From the NCBI GenBank assembly GCA_904066235.2, contig CAJFCV020000001.1, positions 1,550,001 through 1,614,000 on the forward strand: a stretch of 64,000 nt of DNA, read 5' to 3'. The DNA comes from Bursaphelenchus xylophilus (Eukaryota > Nematoda > Chromadorea > Rhabditida > Aphelenchoididae). Shown here in pieces: positions 42,168 to 51,902 of the stretch. The notes beneath the pieces were generated by a model. That model saw nothing but the letters and a program-made list of their open reading frames with translations. It was not told where the DNA came from and searched no databases. The position numbers were made by a program, and so were the translations under genes. The stretch's first letter is position 1. Each line of letters begins with the position of its first letter.

Positions 42168-42711
42168 CCGCAAGTTCGAATCCGCAAGTTCGAATGCCTA
42201 AAGTTCGAATGACTAAAGTTCGAACGACCTCCTGTTCGACAAACCTAATGTTCGAATGACCGTAACTTTGAATAACCTAAAGTTCGAAAATGAAAAAAAA
42301 GTTAATTAATATTTAACTTATAATTTGCATATATTTGTAATTATTTTGCAAAATACACTTCCTCTTCAATCATTCATTCATCCTCTACGATGGACGTTGG
42401 TTGTCCTAACACTTTGACCGACAACGAACGCGCTGTTCTTCATGTCGACCTGATCAAGATTCGTCATGGCGCCAATCCAACTGTGTCTTTCTCGGGATTC
42501 GTGGCTTTGTGTGGTGGATTTTGCTTTCTTCATAACAAGACCAATATCACCACCACTACTCGAACTACGTACTGGCGTTGTCAATCGAAAAGTTGTAAAA
42601 CTACGATGATAACATCTTCCTCCGATGTTAACATCTCAGGAGTTCATAATCATGACGTTCCTGATTTTTTTTCATTCTGCATTTTTTAATACAGTTTTTC
42701 GAACTTGCGGT
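42168..42711 (+). mobile_element. TIR element carrying a FLYWCH ORF
   Basis: The outer inverted repeats are ACCGCAAGTTCGAA (left) and TTCGAACTTGCGGT (right, near 42698-42711). The left 120 bp also carries a tandem of (A)AGTTCGAATG words at about 20-bp spacing, a subterminal-repeat structure. GTAAAATA(C/T)GG occurs on both flanks (42150 and 42720), but I cannot call it a target duplication. The gene inside suggests a short MULE-like or related non-autonomous element. Confidence 0.65.
42390..42689 (+). CDS. FLYWCH-type zinc-finger ORF, 99 codons
   Basis: Residues about 31-89 fit a FLYWCH zinc finger: hydrophobic start with GF near 36-37, FCFLHNK at 44-50, YWRC at 61-64, SCK at 68-70 and HNH at 87-89, so the C64-C69-H87-H89 ligands are in place. 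Known FLYWCH domains bind DNA and also occur at the N-terminus of Mutator-like transposases. The ATG is followed by a continuous frame, and the first 30 residues (MDVGCPNTLTDNERAVLHVD...) are not recognised. The protein stops ten residues after HNH, so no transposase catalytic domain follows: either a small stand-alone DNA-binding protein or the first exon of a truncated transposase. Confidence 0.65.
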   Translation: MDVGCPNTLTDNERAVLHVDLIKIRHGANPTVSFSGFVALCGGFCFLHNKTNITTTTRTTYWRCQSKSCKTTMITSSSDVNISGVHNHDVPDFFSFCIF

Positions 42712-42734
42712 AGGCGTTCGTAAAATATGGTCCA

Positions 42735-42850
42735 TTTTTTCGGTCGAAAAGTGTCACTGAATATCTCCGCTGTTTCTGCAAAGTGCGAGCGATATGCGAT
42801 GAATGCTAAAAGTGTATACAAAACTTAAAGAAAATCTGAGCGTCACACAT
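42735..42850 (-). mobile_element. Family Y left end, reverse
   Basis: TGAATATCTCCGCTGTTTCTG, CAAAGTGCGAGCG and GAAAATCTGAGCGTCACAC are diverged reverse Y words. Confidence 0.45.
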
Positions 42851-42873
42851 GGGACCCCATCTTTTGATTGAGT

Positions 42874-43370
42874 ACGGAAAGGTCCGATGCGGAAAGGTCC
42901 GCTAAAAAAAGAAAGAGGAGGGCGGGGGAAAGGGTGGGGGAGGTTTTCGATGGCGCTGATTTCGAAAATCGTATCAATTTTTTCTGAGCTTTACAATTTT
43001 GCTTAAGCAGTAGTGTCATTTTCGCTGTAAAGGTGAAAAAACCGTCATAAGTTTTCTTACAGTACCATACAAGTTTGACCAAGTTTTTGCCAAATGAAAC
43101 ATTTATTTTAAAGAATTGAGGAAGATAGGTAAAAAATTCAGAAGAAATAGATACAATTTTCAAAATCATCACCACCGAAACCCCCTAAATCCATTCCTCA
43201 AAAAAAATTTTTTTTTTAATTACTAATTAACACTACTGCTTAAGCAAAATTGTAAGATTCAGAAAAAATGGATACGATATTCGAAATCAGCGCCATCGAA
43301 AACCCTCCTCCTCCTCCCCGCCCTCCTCTTTTCTTTTTTTAGCGGACCTTTCCGCAGCGGACCTTTCCGT
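42874..43370. mobile_element. 497-bp inverted-repeat element with ACGGAAAGGTCCG ends
   Basis: Arms of about 160 bp (42874-43037 and 43210-43370) are inverted copies. Termini hold a doubled GGAAAGGTCCG motif, then GCTAAAAAAAGAAA, a G-rich or C-rich tract, and TTTGCTTAAGCAGTAGTGT. The centre is unique. The family is not seen elsewhere in this window. Confidence 0.82.
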
Positions 43371-43404
43371 CTTTTATGTTAGTCTGAATTTGGGCTGATA
43401 TATC

Positions 43405-43580
43405 GAGTACCTTGCGGCGCTCAGATTTTCTTTTAATTTTACACAGATTTCGGGCAGAGACCGCATATAAATTCTTGAAACTTTCAACTCTTGCTTTGCA
43501 AAGGCTACCGAGATATTCAACGATCTTTGTTGCCGAGAGAGCACACAAAACGCGGAGAGCGGTCAGAGTGGAAAACCCTT
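43405..43580 (+). mobile_element. Family Y left half
   Basis: GCGGCGCTCAGATTTTCTTT, GATATTCAACGATCTTTG, TGCCGAGAGAGCACAC and GCGGAGAGCGGTCAGAG. Confidence 0.6.
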
Positions 43581-43865
43581 TATGTAAAAAGTCAAAAATC
43601 CCTACGAAAAACGCACACCTAAAAAATTCATAAAAATCGACGAGTAAAAAAAGTAGTTTTGCTTTCTTCATAACCTCCCAAAAAATCCTTTGAAAATCAA
43701 AATTAAAAAAATAAAGTCCCAAAAGCGCAGTTCCAGCCGTTGATAGATCAAAGACGAGACCGCTTGGCCACATGATCCGCTGAAATAAACAAAGTAAAAA
43801 AAAGTTAAATACAATACACGAAAAAAATAGTTTCTCGGAACATGGCATAGTCGACAAAAGCAAAA

Positions 43866-43996
43866 AAATAAAGATCGTTGAATATCTTGGGTGTCATCAT
43901 AAAGCGCGAGCTAAAAAATTTTATATATTTCAATGTGGGACACTCGCATTAAAGTTGCGAGATTTCAACAAAATGCAAGCCTTGCCCTCCGGGAAA
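43866..43996 (-). mobile_element. Family Y left-end fragment
   Basis: GATCGTTGAATATCTTGGGTG, AAAGCGCGAGCTAAAAAATT, TGTGGGACACTCG and CCTCCGGGAAAATT match the Y subtype at 40430. Confidence 0.5.
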
Positions 43997-43999
43997 ATT

Positions 44000-44970
44000 T
44001 AAAACTGGCAGGCCAGGAGAAGAATTGGAGTTGAGGAACGACCGGTTGAGGAAGACGAGAAGACCAAGAGAAGGCGTCTTTATTGGACACACAGAAGGAA
44101 AAAGTGATTATAAAATGATGAGATCTGTGTCTTTTATAGTTGATTGGCGAACTTATGCAAATTTGGGGCTTAGCGCCAACAAAATTATCTTTTTGATTTT
44201 GTAAGCTTCGATTTCTGTTGCAAATTTAAAAAATAATTTTTTTTTCATTTCCAGCAACTAGGCTAAAATTTCTGTTTTTTTCCGAAGAAGCCATCTAATG
44301 AAAATGGCACCAAAACGAATTTTTTAAGAAAGATTCTTTTTTGATTTGACTAAAAAATGATACGATAAGCTGTGTTACCACATTATTTTACCACATACGC
44401 CCAGGTGCTCTCTTCGGATTCAATCAAAAATTCTGACCTTCCCTTTGCCATTTAGTTTACAAACTACAAAATTAAAAAAAAATTTGAGAGGACATGGCCT
44501 GAACAACTTTTTTGGTAAACTTTTTGAATTAATTTCTCATAAACTTCATCGTAATAAACTCTAAATCATCCAAAAAGTTCCATGTCAAAAAATTTTTGAA
44601 AAATCAAAAAAAAAAAACACATCCGCTTATCATTTTGAGCGATCAAATCATTTTTCATTTTTTTTCATTTTTTTCGTATTTTTTGTCTGCGAAATCAAAA
44701 AAAAAGATCCCGCTCAGTTTACAAAAATCAGTTTATAATAAACTATGCGGTTCGTTGGCCAAAAGATCAGACTTTGAGCCGTGAGCTTTTATTTTAGCGT
44801 TTTTGGGAGTGAAAATCAGGTAAAATGTAGCATATTAAAGATAGAAAACTTTTTTTTTTGTAAAATACGCAAATCATTGGAATTTTTCATTAAAAAATTA
44901 GAAAAGCATTGACATAAATTTGCATAATAAAAATAGATTTTTTTTTATAATATTATATTTTAAAATGAAG
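44000..44970. other. No gene seen
   Basis: A+T-rich DNA with many homopolymer runs. Frames are of 62 codons or less. Confidence 0.4.
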
Positions 44971-44974
44971 GTAT

Positions 44975-45316
44975 AGACCACACATCAACTCCTGAAAGTT
45001 TTAGTGGCACACTTATTCAACGATCTTCGCGGCTGAGAGAGTTCGAAAAATTCGGAGAGCGGTCAGAGAAAAAAAAATGTTTTTTCGCCATATCTTTTCC
45101 AGCTTTGCGTGAAAAAGTTTGATTTTTTGTGGTAATATTACTCTCTACGGTAGAAAAAGACATGAAATTTTTCATCCCGAAATTCGTAAAAAAATGTCAT
45201 ATTTTCGCCAACTTTTGACTAAAAAATCTCTATGCGTTTTGGATAGGTCTTGGAAAAAATTATTATAAATAAATTTGCGCCAATTGACATCAAAATCTGA
45301 GCGTCGCACTTGAGGC
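44975..45316 (+). mobile_element. Family Y element, diverged
   Basis: ACATCAACTCCTGAAAGTTTT, CTTCGCGGCTGAGAGAGTTC, GGAGAGCGGTCAGAG, CTCTACGGTAGAAAAAGACATG and AAAATCTGAGCGTCGCACTTG are in order. The left tip is missing. Confidence 0.65.
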
Positions 45317-45745
45317 AAAACTCAAAAAAAAACAAAAAATATAAATAAAATAAAATTTTCGCCATAAAAATCAAAAAATAAAAAAAATTTGCAAAACTTT
45401 CTCACTTTTCCAAAAAATTTCAGCATTATTTTTTGCAAATACAGTATTCGATTTCTCTCCCAAAAAAGCTCTGCCCCTTTCCGCGCGCAAATTCGATATT
45501 TCCTGGACAATGGCCGCGGGCGATGTTTAATGTTTCCTCGAGCAGAAAGTCGGCGCGATAATTTGGTTATGACAAATTTAGTACAAAGAAACGTTTGTGC
45601 CCAGGAAATGCGCAACAATTCGATTATGACTACGGCAATTAATTGAATACGTTTTTTCTCATTTGCACTGGGGTTTGCACTAATAATATTCAAGTTATTA
45701 TTATAAAAATTTGAATAATTGAACTTCTGGACTTGGAAATGAAAA

Positions 45746-45892
45746 GTGTGTCGGGAAAATAATGAGCGATCTGTCGCATCGAAAATTGTGATCGCCGCCG
45801 AGAAAATGAATTGTGTTGCGGCAAAATGAAATTGCTCTTCACTTCAGCGACGCGAAGCGATATTGTGCTCTTTATTTTCCCGACAGACTGAG
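45746..45892 (+). mobile_element. Family A MITE, standard
   Basis: The left TIR starts at GTGTGTCGGGAAAATAATG (outer bases lost). The right TIR is CTTTATTTTCCCGACAGACTG. The interior has ATCGCCGCCGAGAAAATG and TCACTTCAGCGACGCG. Confidence 0.85.
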
Positions 45893-46339
45893 ATTGGATT
45901 CCCAGGCCTCTCTCTGCAGAAACAACCGAGATTTTTAGGCCAAAAGTTGAAAGCTTGAAATCAGCCAACATTTGCTTACAGCTGGAAGTTCAAATGATGA
46001 ATTTGGCAGCTAGATGTTGCGAATTAAGTTGCCGGGCGTATAAGTGGCTTGAATAGTTGCCATAAGCTTATCCAAGCATTTTTTACCATTTTTTGAAAAC
46101 AAACTCCCATAACTTTGAAAGCAGTGGATGAATTTAGTAGATTTGTGGCCTTATCAGTGCCAGGGAGTTGTCGTTGTAAAATTTCTATGGTACTACGCAG
46201 ATTACGAGAGAGAAATGATAATTCTAATCAAAAGATGGCGGCTGTCCGCAAAGTGGTTGCCCGCAAGTGTTGAAAAATCGCTCCCAGCGCAATGGCGGAG
46301 GGGCCGACCCTACGTTTCAAATTTTCCTCGGTCCAGCCC

Positions 46340-46515
46340 GGTTTAACTTTGCAATCCCTGAAAGTTTTAGCCTGCGCTTTTCAAGGGCTACCGAGGAATT
46401 CAACGATAACTAAAATATAGGTATTGGCTATCTTGCGGCCGAGAGAGTGCGCAAAACGTGGAGAGTGGTCCCAAGGAGAAACATATAGGCCATAATTTTG
46501 CCAGTTTTGATAGGA
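46340..46515 (+). mobile_element. Family Y left-half fragment
   Basis: AATCCCTGAAAGTTTTAGCC, TACCGAGGAATTCAACGAT, TGCGGCCGAGAGAGTGCGC and GGCCATAATTTTGCCAG. It is cut by the A fragment that follows. Confidence 0.5.
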
Positions 46516-46520
46516 AAAAA

Positions 46521-46586
46521 TTCTTCACTTCAGCGAATCAATGGGCGCAGCGACAATGTGCTCATTATTTTCCCGACAAACTGATA
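46521..46586 (+). mobile_element. Family A 3' half
   Basis: TTCACTTCAGCGAATCAATGG, GCAGCGACAATGTGCTCATT and a right TIR. The fusion to Y sequence on its left shows recombination or insertion with loss. Confidence 0.7.
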
Positions 46587-47065
46587 CTATTATTTTTTTC
46601 AAGCTATTCTACCAAAGTCAAGAGTTCAAAGCCCTCGCCAACCAAAAAAAGCATTGCCCTCGTCAGAAAATACTATTCCGAAAAAAAAATTCCGAAACCC
46701 AATCCATCGAACAAAGCGGCGTAATTTTATATGCAATAACTGCGAACGTCTCAAAATTCCCCAAAATTTCCCGCAAAAACATATTTCTTTGCAGCGCGAG
46801 AAATATTTTATTTCCAAATTTGCGCGTGTTCAACATCATCCAATGCAATTTAATGTGGTTTTCGGTGCAAAAAGTCATAAAATTAGACTCCAAAAAAGGC
46901 AAAAGAGCAGAGAGAAAAGTGGAAATTGTAAGCGTTATAGGTTAGAGAAGTAATATTGTTAATCATTTGAAAGTTATTTTAAATTTTAATTGTATTTATT
47001 ACGGTGTTGTCATCATAATGTTGGGAAATTAAATTGGATTTTTGTAGTTTCTTTTTTGGGACATA

Positions 47066-47225
47066 CTACTCGGGACAAAAGGTACCGATAACTTGCACAA
47101 TGCAATTTTGGTTGCGTTTTGGTGCGTTGCGAAAATTTCCATTTTTTCCGGCGCAAATCATTTCTCTCGGAGAGCGACAGAACTCGGGGCCACGATAAAT
47201 TCTTACGGCTTTTTTCGCCGAGATT
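47066..47225. mobile_element. Family C element
   Basis: TACTACTCGGGACAAAAGGT at the left, GGGGCCACGATAAATTCTTA near the right, then CGGCTTTTTTCGCCGAG. Confidence 0.45.
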
Positions 47226-47264
47226 TGCAATATTTTAGCTCGCGGTTTGCGAGAAAAAAGCAGA

Positions 47265-47470
47265 TTTGGACCAAAAAAGTATCAAATGGTATCAAGGATA
47301 CTTTTTGGCACCTTTCAAAAAAGTCTTTCCCTTAAAATTAATGAGATTTTTGCTCGAAAAGAGACCTTATTTTAGCATTTTAATAGATTTCGACCAAAAA
47401 GTATCAAAAAGTATCAATGATACTTTTTGGCACTTTTCAAGAAGAATCTTTCTTTCTCTTCTTCAGCCAT
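47265..47470 (+). repeat. Family K, two units about 123 bp apart
   Basis: GACCAAAAA(A)GTATCAAA starts at 47269 and 47392. Each is followed by AGGATACTTTTTGGCAC or ATGATACTTTTTGGCAC, so each unit contains a hairpin of GTATC and GATAC. Confidence 0.65.
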
Positions 47471-47989
47471 CCAAACTTGCGTAAAAACGAAATAAAACAG
47501 TGTTTTTTTTTCAGAAACACGACCTTATTTTTTTCCTAACCTTATAAGGACATTGAAATTAAATTCCAAAAAACCGCTGAGTACCCTTTCCCCCTCGCTG
47601 AAAAAATGTTTTAACGACTTTTCGAAACAATAAATGCAAATTAATTTTTGCGCAACCGTAAAAAATATATGCAAATCGCCGTTGAAACAACTAAAAAACT
47701 GAGTTGTTGCCTCTGAATAACCTTTTTGGCCAGCGAAAAGGTTACAAATCTCCCCAAATTTTCGCAGTCGAAAGGGCAAAGTACTGTACAAAAAAAGGTG
47801 CAGAAATTCTATACATACACTGTATAAATGTTTAATGGATTTGGGAGAAAATGTTATAAAAATGCGTTAAAAGATTTGTCGAACGTAGAATGCTTGAGTT
47901 ATTTACGAAACCGCTGGAATTTATACGTTCCAAATGTCACGAACGACACTTGTTGACGTGCGAAATGTAAGTCATAAATGAGAGCTCTT

Positions 47990-48115
47990 TTCAAAGTTTT
48001 GAGAGAGTACACGAAACGAGGAGCGGTCAGAGAGAAAAACTCTTTTTCGTCATATCTTTGCGAGTTTTGTGAGGAAAAAATTGATTTTTTGTGAAAACGT
48101 AACCCTCCTAGGACT
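47990..48115 (+). mobile_element. Family Y internal fragment
   Basis: GAGAGTACACGAAACGAGGAG, CGGTCAGAGAGAAAAAC and TTGCGAGTTTTGTGAGG. Confidence 0.45.
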
Positions 48116-48344
48116 TCGAAATTTGGCATAGAAAAACTCTGGGAAAATGCAACACCATACCCGGGAAATCATAGCATTTGTTTCCATGCACTTTTTTTAG
48201 GAGTGGCAAAACACGGGATGACCAAAGCTTCTTTCCACTTCACAAAAAAACGTTTGCAACTCAAAAGACAGACGGCGCAAGGGCATGACTGTGGTATTAT
48301 TGTGATTGCGAAGAAGTGCCCTTTCGATTGGTGTTACAACTTGT

Positions 48345-48523
48345 AAGGCGGAACGACCGCGCTTCGAGGATTTTCCCACGAGAAACGATCTCCATTTATT
48401 CAAATTTGATTGTACTTTCCTACGTGGGGCTGGGGCTTCCCTATAAAAGGCCTCCTTCCACTGAATAAATCACTTGACTCTTGAGCGTCTCGTCTCGTTA
48501 CTGGGTTGTCGGGCCTTTCGACA
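48345..48523 (+). mobile_element. LTR fragment, plus orientation
   Basis: AAGGCGGAACGACCGCGC, CCCTATAAAAGGCCTCC (TATA box), CACTGAATAAATCACTTG (polyA signal) and a 3' terminus TTTCGACA match the inverted LTR at 32307-32490. The 5' boundary may lie further left. No primer-binding site or gag is recognised after 48523. It is a solo or fragmentary LTR. Confidence 0.7.
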
Positions 48524-48824
48524 CAACTTTACAAGGGTTTTCGTTTCTTTGCCCTTGGACGACTGCGCATTTTCGCCTTGTCCATTTTTAGCAAAATTCG
48601 TGGCCAGGGAAGCTCGCAGAAGGCTTATGGAAACGAAACTGCCATTAAAAAATCTGGCATTCATGGTTGCAACACTGTTTCGGCAGCACACCTATTTCTA
48701 AGGCCGAACGTAATGAAATTCAGATTACTTCAAGCTGATTAAAAAATTTATCGTGCCTGTTACTTCTATAGCGAGCCGCATAATTACAGTGTCTACAGGT
48801 TTTTTGCTGTTAACGTGGCATAGA

Positions 48825-48945
48825 CATAGCCACAGTGTTTTTGTCTCTGATTGCACTCCGCATTTCGCATGCTCTCTCGGCCGCAATGTTCGTTGAGTAT
48901 CTTTGCTGCCCATGAAAAGTTCGAGCTAAAACTGTCAGGAGTTTA
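48825..48945 (-). mobile_element. Family Y fragment, reverse
   Basis: TCTGATTGCACTCCGCATTTC, CTCTCTCGGCCGCAATG, GTTGAGTATCTTTGCTG and GAGCTAAAACTGTCAGG. Confidence 0.5.
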
Positions 48946-49724
48946 CTAGGTCTAGAAAAATGGCTTCGACGTTTTTTGTTTTGTATTTTTTTGCAGTTTG
49001 AAGTAAGATTTTACAATTTCTGCACTTTATCTGAAGATTATCTGAAAGAACGTTAAAAACGCCAGTTATTGATACATGATTTATATGGTAACGCTTGAGA
49101 AAACGGGTTTTATAAAACTTCAAAGTTGACCACCTCATCTTACAATTTGGAAAATTTTCATTTGCGGGAAATGTGTGTGGCATTTCCTACAACGTTTTTT
49201 GTGGTCTCCACCTGCCCTATCTCTCATATCAATCTATTTTGTGTTGACTTGACAAATCAGGAGGCAAAAAATCAAGCCCTTATGCATAAGAATTGTATAT
49301 GTTATCCAAAATGCCACAAAAACTGTATTTATAACTTTTCCATGTTTGAAAAAATCTCTATGCCTCGCACCGGTGCATTTATGCATAATTCCGTGAGCGC
49401 CCAAATATAATACCAACGGCTTCGTGTGAAAACGAGATGTTTTATGCATTCAGCACTTGGTTACGGTACTCTTCCATTCCTCGAGGTGGAATTTGGGAAA
49501 GTCAAATATAAAACGGAGAAAGGTCAGGGGCTGAACAACGGAACATATGTACTGTAAAATACGAAAACACAGTAAGAAGTGACGAAAAAGCAATGGAATG
49601 GGACAAAGAAAAGTTGATTATAAATCAACGTTTCGACCAGCATACAAAGGAAAAATGCTTGCCACCCACTACGTAAGGGGATAAGCAGTTTATAAAAGTT
49701 GCTTCCAGACCCATTGTTTGCGCT

Positions 49725-50045
49725 TTTTCAAACGAAAATTGGCAAAAATGCTGCACTTTTTTGGCGAATTTTCTCATGAAAAGTTTCGTGACTCTTCCTA
49801 CAGTAGAGGTAACGTTTCCACAAAAAATCATATTTTTCCGCACGAGGCTGACAAAGATACGGCTAAAAATGCTTCTCCGTTACTGCTCTCCTCGTTTCGC
49901 GTGCTCTCTCGGCCGCAAAGATCGTTGAATATGTCGGCTGCCGCTGCAAAGCGCGAGCTGAAACTTTCAGGAATTGATATGTGGCCCATGCCCAAAGTAG
50001 GGGAAAATTGAAGGAAAATCTGCGCGCCCCACCTGGGGTACTTTC
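49725..50045 (-). mobile_element. Family Y element, reverse
   Basis: CATGAAAAGTTTCGTGACTC, GTAACGTTTCCACAAAAAATC, GCACGAGGCTGACAAAGATAC, CTCTCTCGGCCGCAAAGATC, GCAAAGCGCGAGCTGAAAC and CACCTGGGGTACTTTCC run in order to the left terminus. Confidence 0.7.
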
Positions 50046-50083
50046 CGAAATTTTATTTTATAGTGATTCTCTATGTAAATACC

Positions 50084-50233
50084 TATCTGTCGGGAAAATA
50101 ATGAGCACAATCTCGCACCGCCTATGTGCTCATTTTTTTTTGCTGAAGAGCCATTTGATTTTGCCGCGACACAATTCATTTTCATGCGATTTTCGATGCG
50201 ACAGAGTGCTCATTATTTTCCCGACAGACTGAT
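50084..50233 (-). mobile_element. Family A MITE, standard, reverse
   Basis: The ends are CTATCTGTCGGGAAAATAATG and TTATTTTCCCGACAGACTGA. An extra TATGTGCTCATTTTTTTT segment near the left arm interrupts the usual interior. Confidence 0.82.
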
Positions 50234-50609
50234 ACTACCTCGCTTATCCAACATAAAGCTCTAAAAACTATTTCAAAAATTACTGTACCGCTTACTACAG
50301 TCATCCCAGCAGTACCAGGCGCGGTCCAAACTTTCAACAGCCCAATCTTGAGTCAATTCACAAAAATAGCCGGGGGGAATTTAAAAATGATTTCGTCGGA
50401 ATACCACTTATAATTTACGCAGTTGTGAATGCACCTGACTTTGCGTTATAAGTGTATGTAAATGTTATGCGAAAGGAATGGGAGAATGCCCGAGGCGAAA
50501 CGAGGAAATGCCCTCGGAAATGCTGAATAATTCGCATAAATTGAAACATTTCCGCCGAATTTGCAATGTATCCCGCGAATTTTTGCGATGAAAATGGGCA
50601 TAGAGAATG

Positions 50610-50762
50610 TATCGGTCTGTCGGGAAAGTAATGTGGATTCGTTGCATTTAGAAGTTACTCATCATCGCTTTGCGATGGCTAGTTGAAGATTTGGTGAGGC
50701 AAAAGCGACTAGGCAAGCAATTTTCTGCGACAAATCCACATTATTTTCCCGACAGATCGATA
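50610..50762 (+). mobile_element. Family A MITE, third interior type
   Basis: Complete: ATCGGTCTGTCGGGAAAGTA to TTATTTTCCCGACAGATCGA. The interior is GTGGATTCGTTGCATTTAG, CTCATCATCGCTTTGCGATGG and GCGACAAATCCAC, whose last block mirrors the first, so the TIR is extended in this subfamily. Confidence 0.85.
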
Positions 50763-50782
50763 CCATTAGTAAATATACATCT

Positions 50783-50960
50783 TGATAAAGTGCATGGGCA
50801 TTTGTCGCGCCACAAAAAACTTATCTTGCACCGTGCATTATTTATAGCTATTTTTTGATTTTTGCACTGTGCGGCATCGGCGCTAAGACTTCGCACAGTG
50901 CAAACGGATTTTTTGAGGTTTGCACTGGGCGAAATGAGGAAAATGCACTGTGCGTTGGAG
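50783..50960 (+). mobile_element. Family F fragment
   Basis: TGATAAAGTGCATGGGCATTTG, then repeated TTGCACCGTGCATT, TTTGCACTGTGCGGC, CGCACAGTGCAAACGG and ATGCACTGTGCG motifs. The right end is absent. Confidence 0.45.
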
Positions 50961-51120
50961 GCAAGCGTGTGAAAAGCTCAAAAACACGGAAAAAATGATT
51001 TTTTGTGGAAATGTTACCTTCTACGGTAGAAAAAATTAAAAAATAATTATGAAAAAATAAAAAAAAATTGTCGCATTTTTACCGACTTTTGATCTAAAAA
51101 TCTCTCTACAAAATTTTATC

Positions 51121-51507
51121 TAACAGGGGAAGTACTTCAAGTGCGACGCTCAGATTTTCTTTAAGTTTTGCACACACGTCGGGCATGGACTAAATATCAC
51201 TTCCTGAAAGTTTTAGGTCGCGCCTTGCGGGCGCCGCCGAGATATTGAACGATTTTCGTCGCCGAGAGAGCACGCCAAACGTGGAGAGCGGTCAGAGAGA
51301 AAACCGCTTTTTGGCCATAACTTTGGCAGTTTCGTGCGGAAAATTTTAATTTTTTGTAGAAACATTATCCTTTACGGTTGATATAGGCATGAAACTTTTC
51401 GAGCCGAAATTCGGCAAAAAGTCTTAAATTTTTGCCGACTTTCGGTCTAGAAATCTCGGTTGTTTTATCAAAATCTGAGCGTCGCACTTGGAGTACTCCC
51501 CCTGTTA
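51121..51507 (+). mobile_element. Family Y element with intact termini
   Basis: It opens TAACAGGGGAAGTACTTCAA and closes CTTGGAGTACTCCCCCTGTT with A. It is internally close to the copy at 2443. About 60 bp near the right end (the AGCGCGAGCTAGGATTCTCG block) is deleted, joining CTCGGTTGTTTT to ATCAAAATCTGAGCG. It is the best copy for defining the ends. Confidence 0.85.
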
Positions 51508-51771
51508 AAAAAATTGTCGCATTTTTGCCGACCTTTGACCTAAAAGCTGTCGTTTTGCTGACGCAACAATGCATCTACTTGCTGAACCACTCGGCGTAAC
51601 TGTTTGTACACCGGTCACATTATGCGTTCAGAATGTTTAATTGGTAACAAAGCGGGCGGCGGAATGGCGCGCTCCGGACGAACTGCTCAACTGAACAGCA
51701 CAGACAATAAATTTACGTGTAGAAGAGAATAGTGGAAGTTCAGGCTTTGAAATGAGCGTAAAATTAAAATA

Positions 51772-51803
51772 GAGTTGTCGGGAAAATAATGAGCACTCTG
51801 TCG
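51772..51803 (+). mobile_element. Family A left end truncated by (TA)n
   Basis: AGTTGTCGGGAAAATAATG and AGCACTCTGTCGC run straight into the TA microsatellite. The rest of the element is missing. Confidence 0.7.

Positions 51804-51899
<96 letters not shown>
51804..51899. repeat. (TA)n microsatellite
   Basis: About 48 uninterrupted TA dinucleotides lie immediately after a broken A element. Probably length-polymorphic and assembly-sensitive. Confidence 0.95.

Positions 51900-51902
<3 letters not shown>

Noticed and set aside
43339..43863. 174-codon antisense frame
   Set aside because: The longest frame in the window, but it overlaps Y sequence and the inverted-repeat arm, and its peptides (SATKIVEYLG) are Y translations seen elsewhere.
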